DNA of 64,000 nucleotides from Turnera subulata (lineage: Eukaryota > Streptophyta > Magnoliopsida > Malpighiales > Passifloraceae), in NCBI GenBank assembly GCA_028386065.3, contig JAKUCV010001087.1:138706-202705 (forward strand). Direction: 5' to 3'. Positions 1 through 11,075 of this stretch are shown piece after piece (position 1 is the stretch's first letter; every line of letters starts with the position of its first letter). A program made the translations under genes and the position numbers. The notes under the pieces were generated by a model. It worked only from the letters and a program-made list of their open reading frames with translations, searched no databases and was not told where the DNA came from.

Positions 1-2430
1 AATTACCCACAGTCAATAGTTTATTCCAATTTTCCAATCACCACACTGTCTACCGTCAGCAATCACAATATCCATAACAGTCAAACAATTATCCAATTTC
101 CTATTAGCCCAAGTTACACAACAGACCATTCCATCAACAGTTCATAACATCAATTACTCACAGTCCAACACCAAACACAACACAGTATCCAGTAAACCAA
201 CAACAGTCATACAACAGTTCAATCAAGCAAACCAACATCATAGCAACAACAACAACAATAACCATAGCAGCCAAGTACCCAATACAATTCCATATTACCA
301 AATATCCATCAACAGTACATATAACACCAATTATTCACAATGAACAGTTCATCACAATATTCACACGTCCAACAGCACAGTCCATCAACAGCAACATCAA
401 CAACCATAACAGTCAAATATCCGACAATGACCCTCTCAGTAGTTCATTCAAACAACAAAACACACAATTATCCACATTGACCAGTTCATCATTATTCTCG
501 ACACAATATCGCAAACCCAATATCACAGTCTAATATCAACAACAACGACAACTTCATAGCAGTCAATCAACCAACAGTAGTCATCTCAGTAATTCAATCA
601 AGCAACGAATCAAACACAGTATTACGGGCACATATCAAGGGTTATCCATCCTCACCTTGGCCGATTACTCAATTTCGGAAACTATGACCGGTACGACGCC
701 GGCTCCTCGGGAAACTGCCCGATATCCAAAACCTATACAACAAAATCATACATACACATAAATGCACATAAGGGTATGTCATGATGCCAATACTACGAAA
801 TTACCCATCCCGATTACATGTCTTTTATTTTTCATCTGTTATCGAAAATAATTTACCGAACGTATTTCCGAATATAATTTCGATACTATACTTTAATTAA
901 AACTCTTTTCAAAATATATTTTCATAAAATAATTATAATTTCCAAAATAATAATTACCATAATTTTCGGAGAAAGATAACATGTATATATATATATATTC
1001 TAAAATATTATATTTTTAATAAAACTATTTACCATATTATAATTACCAAATTATATTAAGATAACTATATTTCCAGAAAAACTAGTCATACGAAATTACT
1101 TCCTAAAAATAAATTCATATTAATAAATATACCTATATACTTTCTTTTCCAAATAGCATTTACAATAATTATTCAAAATTTACCCATTATTTCCTTCCCA
1201 GAAATTATTATTTACTAAGTATATATATATTCCCAAATTATTTATTTTCCCAAAATTATTACATTTTCAGAATTATATAGTCTTTATATATATATATCCA
1301 GATTTTTTTTTACTATTATTATTTATTATATTTTTTTTATTTCTGGACTGGGCCAAGTCCAAGCACAGCCCAAGGCCCAAGCTAGAGCCCAGGCGCGCAC
1401 AGGACCAGCCCAGACCCATCTGACCAAGCCCACAAAACACAACCCAACAACACAGCCCACACATAGCCCAACTCATCTTAGTTCGGCCCGGCCCGCGAGA
1501 CTCAACCCACAAGCATTCGGGTCGCGGGTCAACCCGCCTCAAATGGGTCACCCTTGACCCGTGGGTCTGCTCACCTAGGGAGTTGCAGACGGCGGCGGCG
1601 GCTGAGCACGACACGGCGACGAAGGAGGCACAGGCGGCGATGAAGGGCGACGGCTGCAGGTGGACGACAAGACGCGCTCGGCTGCGGCGGCTTGTGACGG
1701 CGACAAGCAGAAATGGGTGGCGGGTCAGACGGCTCTGCTTGCGGGTCGTCGCGACGGCTTGACGACGGGCGGCGCGACCTGCTGCATCGACGGCAGAGGG
1801 GAGGAAGGGAGGCGACGACGAGTTTGCAGGTGGCGGTCATCTGCTGGCGGCTGGTCGCGGGGAAGTGGAGAAGGTGGCGGCGGCGGCGGTTTCTGCCCCT
1901 CCTCCTCCTCTCTTTTCTTTTTTTTATTTTTCTTCTCTTTTATTTTTTTCTTATTTTCTCTCTTCTTCTTTTCTTTTTTTTTCTTTTCTTTTCTCTTATT
2001 CCGGCTGCCTCTCTTCCCTTTTTTTTTTCTTTTTCTTCTCTCTTTTTTTCCTTCTCCTTTCCTCTCTTCTTCTCCACTGGTTTTAAGCTGGTTTCTTTTT
2101 TTTTTTTCCATTCTTACTATTAAGCATGTGAACATCAAATAATGTAAATCGTCCGCATTACGGGCGAATCCGATCCGGACCAGAAAATAACAGATACCTC
2201 CTTAGTTATTTTCCGGTATGATTTTCCGAGAAATTCCGAAACCCGAAAAATACCAACTTAGTTCCGAAAAATCCACGGGTAAATCACAAGCGCGGGAAAA
2301 GTCTCGGTTTCGAAAAACGACTCCCGTTTTACCGTGAATTAATTACCCAAGATTAATTCGTTCGGTAATTCACTGTATAACGACTTTAACGGTCCCGGTA
2401 AAAATCCAAATTTTACCCGGGCTGTTACAG
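1..2430 (-). repeat. Partial LTR of a Tekay-like Ty3/gypsy family
   Basis: From about 640 to 2430 this matches, in the same order, the LTRs at 48411-51154 and 53562-56329. The shared parts are a block near 650-800, an AT-rich middle, a GC-rich stretch at 1490-1890, a long polypyrimidine tract at about 1895-2112, and a terminal block ending GGGCTGTTACA at 2430. On the minus strand the terminus reads TGTAACAGCCCGGGT, typical of plant gypsy LTRs. The first 620 bases are C/A-rich with many CAACA/ACAGT words and do not align to the other copies by eye. The other end lies outside the window, so I cannot say whether this is a solo LTR. Minus orientation is inferred from the related complete element. 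ORFs read through the GC-rich and polypyrimidine parts are compositional. Confidence 0.6.
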
Positions 2431-2771
2431 AAAAAAAGTATACTAAATCGGGAAAAAAATTATGAACTATTTAATTGCTTAAAAAATACTATGTATGTCA
2501 AAAAAATACTTTAAATTACATATTATTATACTAATACTAACTAGGCCCGTGGAATCCACGGGTAGTGAGCTAGTTATTATTAGGCCATCAAAATGTATTT
2601 AACCGAAAAATATGGACTCTTTTTGGCCGTCAAATCAAAAAATATTGTGTTCCAAAGTCCCCAACCAATCACAAACCCTAAACCCACCCCCAACCCACAA
2701 TTTAGTCTCCAAAATTGGCCCCATATTCAGTGCTTGAGGAATTGATAAAGAGATAAGAGGAGCTGCGAGCA
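2431..2771 (+). promoter_or_regulatory. 5' flank of NAA30
   Basis: The 341 bases between the LTR end and the NAA30 start codon hold no ORF of note. They are AT-rich, then C/A-rich (2650-2710), as often seen in plant promoters and leaders. No convincing TATA box was identified. The proximal promoter is therefore bounded upstream by a retroelement LTR. Confidence 0.35.
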
Positions 2772-5700
2772 ATGGAAACAAGCTGCGTTAATAATGGGGA
2801 AGCACAAGTGGAAGGAGGAGAAGAAGAAAGGGACAAAACACTAGTAGTAGTAGGAGGAGGAGGAGGAGGAGGAGGAGGAGGAGGAGAAGAAGAATTCGAT
2901 GCATCCGGGATAGAATATGTGAGCTACGGGGGTGAGCATCACCTGCCCTTAATCATGAACCTTGTTGACCAAGAACTCAGCGAACCTTACTCCATTTTCA
3001 CCTATCGCTACTTCGTCTATTTGTGGCCCCAACTCTCTTTCCTGGTAGTACTCTGCTTCTTATATTATTATTACTCGTCTCAATCAAATACCCAAATTTG
3101 TGGTCTTGATGCTGGATGTGATGTGGGTTTGTGGGTTTGCGTGTGTTGGCTGGGCTCAGGCATTTCATAGAGGCAATTGCGTGGGGACGGTAGTATGCAA
3201 GATGGGAGAGCATCGAAACGCCACATTTAGAGGCTACATTGCTATGTTGGTTGTCATCAAACCTTTTCGAGGAAGAGGCATCGGTCGGTTTTCTTTTCTT
3301 TTCTTTGCTTCCGCCCTCCCTCTGCATTTCTCTGCTCTTCTCCTCTCTCTCCTTGTATATTTTGTATTCTTACAATTGGCTTTTTAACGCTTTGCTTGCT
3401 CATTCTTATCTGTAATCTGATGTTGTTTTAGATTGTTCCTAATTTTCAAATATTTTAAATATCTTTCCTGTTGCAGCTACTGAACTTGTCACGAGATCCA
3501 TCAAAGTGATGATGGAATCGGGATGCGAAGAGGTATGTTGTACTCTTCCCCTTCCAGTTTTGTCTCATACCTCACTTGTAAACTATGAAACTGCAGTCAT
3601 TTGTTGCTAACCTTCTAGCTTTCGCTTTAACATGGCAAAGTATCAAGGTTGTGGGAAAAGATGCCGCCTTTTTTTCTTGAGCATTGGAAAAATAAGATTT
3701 CACAGTAATCGTTTGTGTAATTATGTTTTGTGGTTTCACTGTCTTTATCTTACAAGGTCCTACCTACCTGTTCTTATTTTTTTCCAATTCTTATGTATTA
3801 AGAAAAGGCGTGCAATACTTGAAGTTTTTTTTAAAAAAGTATTCCTGTGGAACTTTATTGTTGTTTATTGGTAGACGTAACTGAGATTATTCTCGCCTTT
3901 ATCTCATAACCATGTTTCTTCTGGCTTGCTTGCTTTCTTTCTATGCGCATGGATGTGTGCCTTTATTTGTCAGGTTCCCTGTTTGTTTCTCCTGTCAGTG
4001 TGTGGAGGTTTCTTTTTGCATCATTTTAGTTCTTCATGGGGGTTCATTGCTATTATCTGGATTACCGACGATGAACTTTTTCAAAAGAAAAAAAAAAAAA
4101 AAGAAGTGATCTGGGTCAAGAACAAATCATTGAATTTTTTTTTTGTGTGTGCCTGAAATATTCAGGCTATATGTAGATCTCTGAGAATGGGTTGAGTTGC
4201 ATTGATACTACTTCTTTTTGCATCCTGGTCGAGGATTTCCAACATTTGAGAGGCAATAAATTCCTGGCTTTGGAAGTTCAGAAGTGGTCATTTGATCTTG
4301 CACTTGGGGTGGTGTTATGGGACTTGAATCTGCGCTTCTAGTGGAGTTTTTTTCTTTATTTATTCACTTTTTAAATTGGTGGAAGATGATGCTTGCTACA
4401 TTCCCAACAGCTGCCAAGAAAGTGGAGTTGGAAGAAAGCTTCCAGTAATGAGAAAACTGTCGGAAATTTGTGAACCCTCGTAATTTTGTTTTTATTGGAC
4501 TAGGGTGTTATATATTGGACAGATGAGCACTTGAGGTCTCTTACGACAGTCCGAGGATTTTAGAGGTCTTGTACTGGACCTTAAAAGGAGTTAAAATAAG
4601 CTCCTCTTCTGCACCAGTAGAGCTGATTGCCTTTTGGCAATTAGGAAGGCCTTGGTCCCAAATACTGAATAGATCTAAATCTGAAACATTTTGAGGTATT
4701 AATTTAGGCAGAAGTTAATGAGAGATAGCAGTAGCCACTCTAATTCTAGTAAATGCAACACTGTCAAGGCGATAGTCAAATTCTGCAGTTTATGTATTAA
4801 AAATTTCTGCTGGACTTTGGGACATGGACTCATACTAAGTAACAAGATGGTGCTTTCTTGAATTGCCAAAGCATGGTTAAAGATTGGTTACTCTAAAGCA
4901 TAATATGAAAACACTAGACTCTCAATATTCAGTTTCAAGAAAATCTAGGGAATTATGAAAACGACCTTGGTGTTTTGCAAAGTTGCAGAACTGTTCCATA
5001 CACCTATTGATTTTGGAAACTTTATGCTGGAAATGACAAATATCATGGGGGTTCAGTGAGATTATTACCACACCAAATTCGAGCTTGGTGTGCTTCACAA
5101 TTATTTTGTCCTATCTCCTACAGACCATAAGCTGATTTCTACCATTACTGGGCTGCTTCATTATTTTATGTTGGGGAAGATAGTGGGTAGTCATTCATCA
5201 CTCGAAGCGAGGTGAGAATGGCTAACTGGTAGCATAATGTAAGATATGGCTGAGCAGAGGTGCTCAAATAAGTTAGTTCTGAGCTTGATAGACTGTGGTA
5301 GACTGTGCCAAAGCCGTACTAACAAAATCAGAAAACAAGTTTAGATTGTTAAGTCCTCAGAGAACAACATGCGCCAACTTCAAGTCTAGGTCCTAAATCT
5401 GAAGCAGGGAAGCAAAAGAAAGTGTTATGAATTAATTTCTTTGTGAAGATATCAATATCTTTTCAAATTCAAAAAATAGACAAACAGATCAAAAAGTAGA
5501 CAAACAGAGTTGAAGTTTAGGGCCTTTAATGCCTATTATTCCCTAATCCTTAGTTTTCTATTTAGGATAGGATTCTCTTTAAATTGTTCCTGATTTTAGG
5601 ATCTTTAATTTCTGTGATTTCCTTATCTTTAGTTTCCTATTTAGCTTAGGATGCTCTTTAAGCTATTTCCTTGTTTAGTTTTGCCTAAGTCCTATTTAAA

Positions 5701-8346
5701 GTACATGTTATGAAATAAAAAGGGATAAGTCAGAATTCCTAGCAATTGCTACTGAGATTTAAGCTCCCTCTAACGAGAATTTAAGGTCTAAGGTTCCCTT
5801 CAACGATTCTACTTACAATAGGGAAATCTAAAAAGCGAGGTAAGGGAAAGGATACACTTCCCTAAGCTGACTTCTCCCTACAGCATTCCAACAATCCCCA
5901 TGTGACTCGATCCTTGGCTACACAGATTCATAACAACTTTGTAGTGGAGCCTACCATGGGCGATAACATGGAATCTCAAATCCAATCAATTGAGGCAACA
6001 CAGGCAGAAACCTTAGAGCAGATCCACAACATTTCCTTGTAGATCAAAGAGTTGCTGTTAGCTGGGAATTCAGAATCACAGATTCCCAATGCATCCTTAA
6101 GTAATAACCAGGATCCACCCGCTGTGCCCATTCCGCTTGTAGGCAGTAGCAAAACATCAAACAACCACTCTAGCACTGTCCCTAGGTTCACAAAACTGGA
6201 CTTCCCTACTTTCATTGGCACTCTTGTGTCAAAAGCACAAGAGGGGTGAGGTCTCGGGTTCGAGTCTCACTTTCCTCGTTTAGTATAAAAAAACAAGGAG
6301 GATCCTTTGGAGTGGCTCTTGAGATGTGACCAATTCTTTGAGAATCAGCACACCGGCGAGGAAGATATGGTGGGATTAGCAGCCTTCCACCTATTTGGAG
6401 TAGCCTAGAAATGATATGCCAACTGAAATTTGAGAAGGGCTTGCTGCCATGGACAGAATTTCAGAAAGAGTGCTTGTTCCGCTTTGGGCCAAAGATGGGA
6501 AATAATCCTGCTGGAGATCTGTCAAGCCTGCGTCAGATGGGTTCGGTGGATGCATATGAATGCGAGTTCCAAGAAAAACTGGCTCTGACAGGTAACAAAA
6601 TTCCATCTCACCTACATGTGGGACTGTATGTTGCAGGACTTGAAGAGTTGATCAAGGTGGACGTGGAGTTGCAAAGGCCACCTAATCTAGCAACAACCAT
6701 GAGTTGGGCGTGGGCCTTTGAGCGCCGGCATAACATTGCCAAGGGAAGTGCTACTTGCAAGGAGCCGTACCAGTCACACCAAATTTTGGGGGCCAACAAC
6801 ATTACCACGAGGTCAAATAAGCGTTCTGCACAATCTAGCCAGCATCCCACTTATATCAAGCAGCTAAGTCGTGCTGAGATGGCTGAGCGGCGTGCAAAAG
6901 GGCTATGTTATAACTGTGATAAACATTGTTTTGCTAATCACCAGTGCAAGAGGCTGTTTTTTTCTAAAGTTAAGTGATTCTCTGGACGAAGTGGGTGGAG
7001 TAGACACTGGCCAATGAGTCAAATCACTACTATAATTCCGAGCTTGAGGACAAGCTCGCTCTGCGGGAGGAAAGTAACGTTATGAATTGATATCTTTGTG
7101 AAGATATCAATATCTTTTCATATTCAAAAACTAGACAAACAAAGCTGAAGGTTAGGGCCTTTAATTCCTATTTTTTCCCTAATCCTTAGTTTCCTATTTA
7201 GGATAGGATTCTCTTTAAATTGTTCCTGAGTTTAGGATCTTTAATTTCTGTGATTTCCTTATCTTTAGTTTCATATTTAGCATAGGATGCACTTTAAGTT
7301 GTTTCCTTGTTTGGTTTTGCCTAAGTCCTATTTAAAGGACATGTTATGAAATAAAAAGGGACAAATCAGAATTCCTAGCAATTGCTATTGAGTTTTAAGC
7401 TCTCTCTCTAACGAGAACTTAAGGTCTAAGGCTCCCTTCAACGAGTCTACTTACAATAGAGAAATCTAAGAAGCGAGGTAAGGGAAAGGATACACTTCCC
7501 CAAGCTGACTTCTCCCTACAACATTCCAACAATCGCCGTGTGACTCGATCCTTGGCTAAACAGATTCATAACAGATAGATAGATTGTTTTTTAAATATAA
7601 AGAAGGTAATTGGCTTTTCTTTTTAGGTTTTGGGATGACAATTCTTGGTGACTTTGTAATCCTGGCGACAGTCAAGCAGTTGGAAATTGGTTAGTTAATC
7701 GAACTGTCATTTTGGTTTGACTCTTGTTGTAGAACATAGTCATAGTACTTAGGAAGCCTTCTAGAAACATGCTGTTAATGCCATGTACTATTCACTTTAC
7801 TTGAATGCCTAATCAGAATACAAGATTGCCTACTTTTGTGGTGTGTTTATAATCTTCATTTTTTGGGTTAGTTAGTGTTGTTGCTCTATATGTCTTTTCC
7901 TCATGCTGCATTTAATTCTTGAAATATTTGACTGGATCAAACTAATAAAGTCAGGGGAAGGAACTTAATGTAAGAAAAACAATTGTGTTGCTGAAATTAA
8001 CCAGTTCAGAATTGAAGCATGGAGAAGCATGTTAGTCTCGTGCATTGAGTTTCCTTTGCAAGAAACATGTCATTTTTTTCCCCCTTGTTGAAACCATAAT
8101 TAGTAACCTTTTGCTATATTTCTGAAGGTAACCTTGGAAGCAGAGGTCACAAATAAAGGAGCACTAGCATTATATGGACGTCTTGGTTTTATTAGGGCAA
8201 AACGGCTATTCCGCTACTACTTGAATGGAGTTGATGCCTTTCGGCTGAAGCTGCTATTTCCTCAACCAGAATTGCACCATTCTTTGCTGATGAATGCTCA
8301 GACCGATGATTGTCAACAACATAATGACCGGTTAGCAGTGGAATGA
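2772..8346 (+). CDS. NAA30: N-alpha-acetyltransferase 30, catalytic subunit of NatC (MAK3 type)
   Basis: Four exons, 2772-3044, 3160-3283, 3477-3532 and 8128-8346, give 223 residues in one frame with GT-AG introns. NatC acetylates the N-terminus of proteins beginning Met followed by a hydrophobic residue; NAA30 is the GNAT-fold catalytic subunit and acts at the ribosome. The N-terminal third is acidic, with a Gly run encoded by (GGA)n at about 2852-2886. The GNAT core follows: a [13 protein letters not shown] segment ending exon 1, then [13 protein letters not shown], the acetyl-CoA loop with RGRGIAT across the exon 2/3 junction, and [20 protein letters not shown] in exon 4. These match plant MAK3 strongly as I know the family. 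Intron 3 (3533-8127, 4595 bp) carries an LTR element in the same orientation. Coding exons are intact, so the gene is probably functional. Confidence 0.93.
5423..5935 (+). repeat. 5' LTR of the gag-only element
   Basis: 513 bp, a direct match to 7079-7573 with scattered substitutions. It contains the shared block around 5690-5910 and ends TAACA. Confidence 0.82.
5956..6977 (+). pseudogene. Ty3/gypsy-type gag, broken
   Basis: An ATG at 5956 opens a gag N-terminus that is soon stopped by a TAG near 6041. The frame then continues through a Q/N/S-rich linker to LDFPTFIGT. At about 6230-6294 a foreign segment interrupts the motif that normally reads on into DPLEWL. The second half (6411-6977) is open and has the retrotransposon gag core ([13 protein letters not shown], ending in LYVAGLEE) and a C-terminal zinc knuckle C-x2-C-x7-H-x-C ([14 protein letters not shown]). 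The product would have been a capsid/nucleocapsid protein. The stop, the insertion and a frame change make it a pseudogene. Confidence 0.75.
6232..6294 (+). mobile_element. Short tRNA-derived SINE-like fragment inside gag
   Basis: This segment breaks the gag core between FPTFIG and DPLEW. It contains a pol III B-box-like word GGTTCGAGTC (6257-6266) and ends in an A run (6285-6292). Near-repeats ACAAGAGG and ACAAGGAGG flank it and may be a target duplication. The A box is absent, so it would be a 5'-truncated copy. Confidence 0.45.
7079..7573 (+). repeat. 3' LTR of the gag-only element
   Basis: 495 bp, a direct repeat of 5423-5935. It starts with CG instead of TG and ends CAGATTCATAACA, followed by GATAG. 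Confidence 0.82.
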
Positions 8347-8494
8347 GTGTGCCAAAGGCCAGTATCAATCTTTAAGCCATTTCTTGTTATGTGTACTTTC
8401 TATTGATCACTTGAGAATTGTGAAAATCTGTGCTATATTGCTTGGGCATATATTCTCTAAATTAGGTAGATTGCGAGGAAGGAACCAAAAAAAA

Positions 8495-8564
8495 CAAAAC
8501 AAATCAAGTTTTTTTTTTTGGTTACATTGAGAATCCTAATCTAAATGCAAAACAAATCAAGTTT
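8495..8564 (-). mobile_element. Micro-retroinsertion scar with 17-bp target duplication
   Basis: CAAAACAAATCAAGTTT occurs at 8495-8511 and again at 8548-8564. The 36 intervening bases begin with a T run and then GGTTACATTG. Read on the minus strand this is a few bases of sequence ending AACC plus a poly-A tail, as expected for an extremely 5'-truncated LINE or SINE insertion. Confidence 0.55.
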
Positions 8565-8985
8565 GACGTGGGCATGAGGCAATATATGTAAGATTTGAAT
8601 TTTTGTTCTCCCAATTTTTTCCTCAGTAGGGAAGACGGAGTTCCTCATTGAATTGAATGATGCGATGCCTTGCTTGGATGGGTTTCTCATTTTATTATAC
8701 TCCATCCCAGAATTTAAATATGAATTCAAACTGGACGGTTGGAATTTGATGATAACAGTGGCTTCTTCAACTTTCAAGTTCATCGTCTAACGTGGGGGAG
8801 AAAATATACTGGGAAAGCTGCAAACCCCAAGTGATAACTTATTTTCCGTTTACTGGAATACATAGGTATTTATTATGATGTCACTTTCATCAGAAGAATA
8901 CACGAGATTAAACTTTTCTAATTGTTGATGTTTGAAATTGAACTTGGATAAGCTCTGCAATATGATGTACCTTCCATTGTTTGAC

Positions 8986-9043
8986 CAAAATAAAATGACT
9001 AGTTTTTTTTTTTTTTTTGAACAACAAAATAAAATGACTAGTT
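8986..9043 (-). mobile_element. Micro-retroinsertion scar with 19-bp target duplication
   Basis: CAAAATAAAATGACTAGTT is duplicated exactly at 8986-9004 and 9025-9043. The 20 intervening bases are a T run followed by GAACAA. On the minus strand this is TTGTTC plus poly-A, that is, almost only the tail of a retroposed copy. Confidence 0.6.
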
Positions 9044-9211
9044 GAATACGTTTGTTTTGTTTTGGGTCACTTAAAAAGTATAATGGGCAGGACAAATAAT
9101 AACATATGAACAGAAGGATAGGATAGAAGGTTTTCTCCTTATGTTATCAAGTCGATTACTACAAAAGTATGGGATCTCACTGGTGCTCTCGAGTTACAGG
9201 AGAAGGGTCAC

Positions 9212-9700
9212 AATATTTTTTTGTTCTCTTTCGAGGAGGCCAATGATCCGTGATAAGTTTCTTTGGGGTGTTCTATGACCTTCTTGGGTTGCCATTTAGT
9301 AGTTAAGGATTGGCCCCCTAGTTGGTCAATGCATGAAATTAATTTATCATGGTCAGAGTTCTCTATTATGGTGTTTGGCTTATGTCCTGCTTAGTTGACA
9401 AAGGAGAATGGATGGAGGATCGGGAATATGATAGGTAAGTGTTTACTGGTGAATTTGATGGATGCTAACAAAATTAGTAATAGTGGGATCATTCGTCTCC
9501 GAGTCTTGTTGAATATGGAGTAACCAATCTGGCCTAGGTTCTTTACAAAGAAGTAAAATGGGAGGAAACGTGGGCACCGCTGGCGTCTGAAAGATTGCTA
9601 GATCATCGTGAAAAGTCTTGTAGCAGGCCATCCCATCCACCATGTCCTCCGTTCACTCCGGAGAGGTTTGGGTTATGGATCAAAGCGTACTCTGTACAGG
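9212..9700 (+). pseudogene. Degraded DUF4283/zinc-knuckle retroelement protein
   Basis: One frame from 9212 to about 9601, with five or more stops, reads as the DUF4283 domain common in plant LINE-related ORF1-type proteins. Visible landmarks are KDWPPSWSMHEINLSWSEF, a TKENGWRIGNMIGK block and IIRLRVLLNM. Beyond a frame change, a piece near 9610-9700 resembles the following knuckle region (GHP, then YRAT). No functional protein can be made. No neighbouring reverse transcriptase was found on this strand, so it is an isolated fragment. Confidence 0.6.
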
Positions 9701-10121
9701 GCTACAAGAGAAAGGAAACAGAAAGAGAATGATGAGGAGTATCCTAGGCTGAGGATCACAATGAGGAGGTACTTGTTGAAGGATGACGTGGGTGAGTGGT
9801 GTAAGCCAACAAATGATAGCGGAGGAGGCCCTTTACGCTTAGTTTGGGAGCGAAATGAGAGGAGAATGATTATGGATGAAAAGAATTTGGAGAGAATGGA
9901 AAATTTGATTTCTCAATTCTTGTTTGGAAACATGAGGAAAATGAGAGGAGAAAAATGTTGATGGCATAAAAAAATATTAAACTTGGGGTAGAGAATATAT
10001 TATTATTAATTAAAATTATATTTGAATAGACAAAAGGGTAAATTAGCAAAAGATTCAAATTTTTGTAACTCATTCTTTCCCGTGTCTCCCTAATTTGGAC
10101 ACAACTAAAGTGGTGGAATTT

Positions 10122-10944
10122 AGAGTGTGTTTGGGAGAGTTTTTGGTTTTTAGTTTTTAAAGAAGTGTTTGGAAGATTGAAAATAGAGAAGTGTTTTGGG
10201 GTGTCCCAAAAACTGAAAATCTATTTTGATACCATACTCTAGAACAATTCTATTCATGCCATTCAAATTGACTATTCAACAACTCCATGCCATTCAATTG
10301 ACTATTCATGTGGCGATGGCAGGCGGAGATCGGGCTCGCTTGGGCTCAAGCATGAGTTTCACAAACGTCAAGTGAACGGCAACGAGCGGCAAAGCGCACC
10401 TCTCTGTGCAGATGCCAGGCTTAGGATTGACTAAAAGAGGGAGCAGTTACAGTGGAGGGGGATTTGGGATGGAACCCCAACTTCATCTTCTCCGTTGTTG
10501 GTGGTGTTAGATGCCGAAAGATGGCTTGCAGAAGGAGGAGCAAGGCGGCGCATGGTTACAGGTGAAGGATCGGCGCTGATTGTCTTCGTTCGGAACCCCT
10601 CTTGGCTGAGCTTTACTGGAGGGGTGGTGGCTGACGGTGGGAGCAACACAAAAAAGCCCCGTCCACAGACACTTTTGAAACAAACCAAGAGGAGGAGAGG
10701 AAAAGAAAAAGAAAAAATAAATTTATGTAATTGATTCTTTATTTACAAAAATGCCACCGCATGTTTTGACAAAAGCATGAAAACACATTTTTTTACTTCT
10801 GAGTTTTTAGTTCTTTAAGGACTCTTTTTACAGAAGTCTTTTTTTGAAAACCACACGATTTTGTCCATCCAAACAATCTTTTAGTTTTTTAAAAAGCATG
10901 AAAAGTGAAAACCTGTTCTCAGAACAGGTTTCCAAACACGCTCT
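10122..10944. mobile_element. Non-autonomous DNA transposon, hAT-like termini
   Basis: The left end AGAGTGTGTTTGG and right end CCAAACACGCTCT are inverted repeats with one mismatch, and poly-T/poly-A subterminal stretches lie inside both ends. The interior (10300-10740) has no recognisable transposase. No clear 8-bp duplication was found, so the class is tentative. It seems to interrupt an older inverted-repeat element: CTTAGTTTGGGAG at 9838 and CTTCTCAAACTTAG ending at 11053 are roughly complementary. Confidence 0.45.
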
Positions 10945-11075
10945 TATTCTCTACCCAATCTTTTCAGCTCTCAAATAGGGAAATACTCCATTCTTTCTCC
11001 CCACTTTCTCTTGCATCATTCATTTCCTCATTTTCCCCTCTTCTCAAACTTAGCCATAATGTCCCTGAGGTTGGA

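Larger units (their letters stand above)
5423..7573 (+). mobile_element. Gag-only LTR retrotransposon (TR-GAG-like) in NAA30 intron 3
   Basis: Two direct repeats, 5423-5935 and 7079-7573, flank a 1.14 kb interior with a gag-like frame and no protease, reverse transcriptase or integrase. The LTRs begin TGTTATGAAT (CG in the second copy) and end CAGATTCATAACA. Just inside the first LTR is a degenerate primer-binding-like stretch (GTAGTGGAGCC). Just before the second is a purine-rich tract (GCGGGAGGAAAG). Flanking pentamers are GAAAG (5418-5422) and GATAG (7574-7578), a target duplication with one mismatch. The size and content match the non-autonomous TR-GAG class described in plants. It lies wholly inside the intron and leaves the splice sites intact. 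Confidence 0.85.

Noticed and set aside
3100..3387. 95-codon ORF overlapping NAA30 exon 2
   Set aside because: It runs through intron 1, exon 2 and intron 2; the spliced NAA30 model explains the conserved part.
6257..6266. tRNA gene
   Set aside because: Only a B-box-like word is present; no cloverleaf or A box can be drawn.
9838..11053. Outer inverted-repeat transposon around the hAT-like element
   Set aside because: Terminal similarity is weak and no target duplication was found, so it is only mentioned with the inner element.
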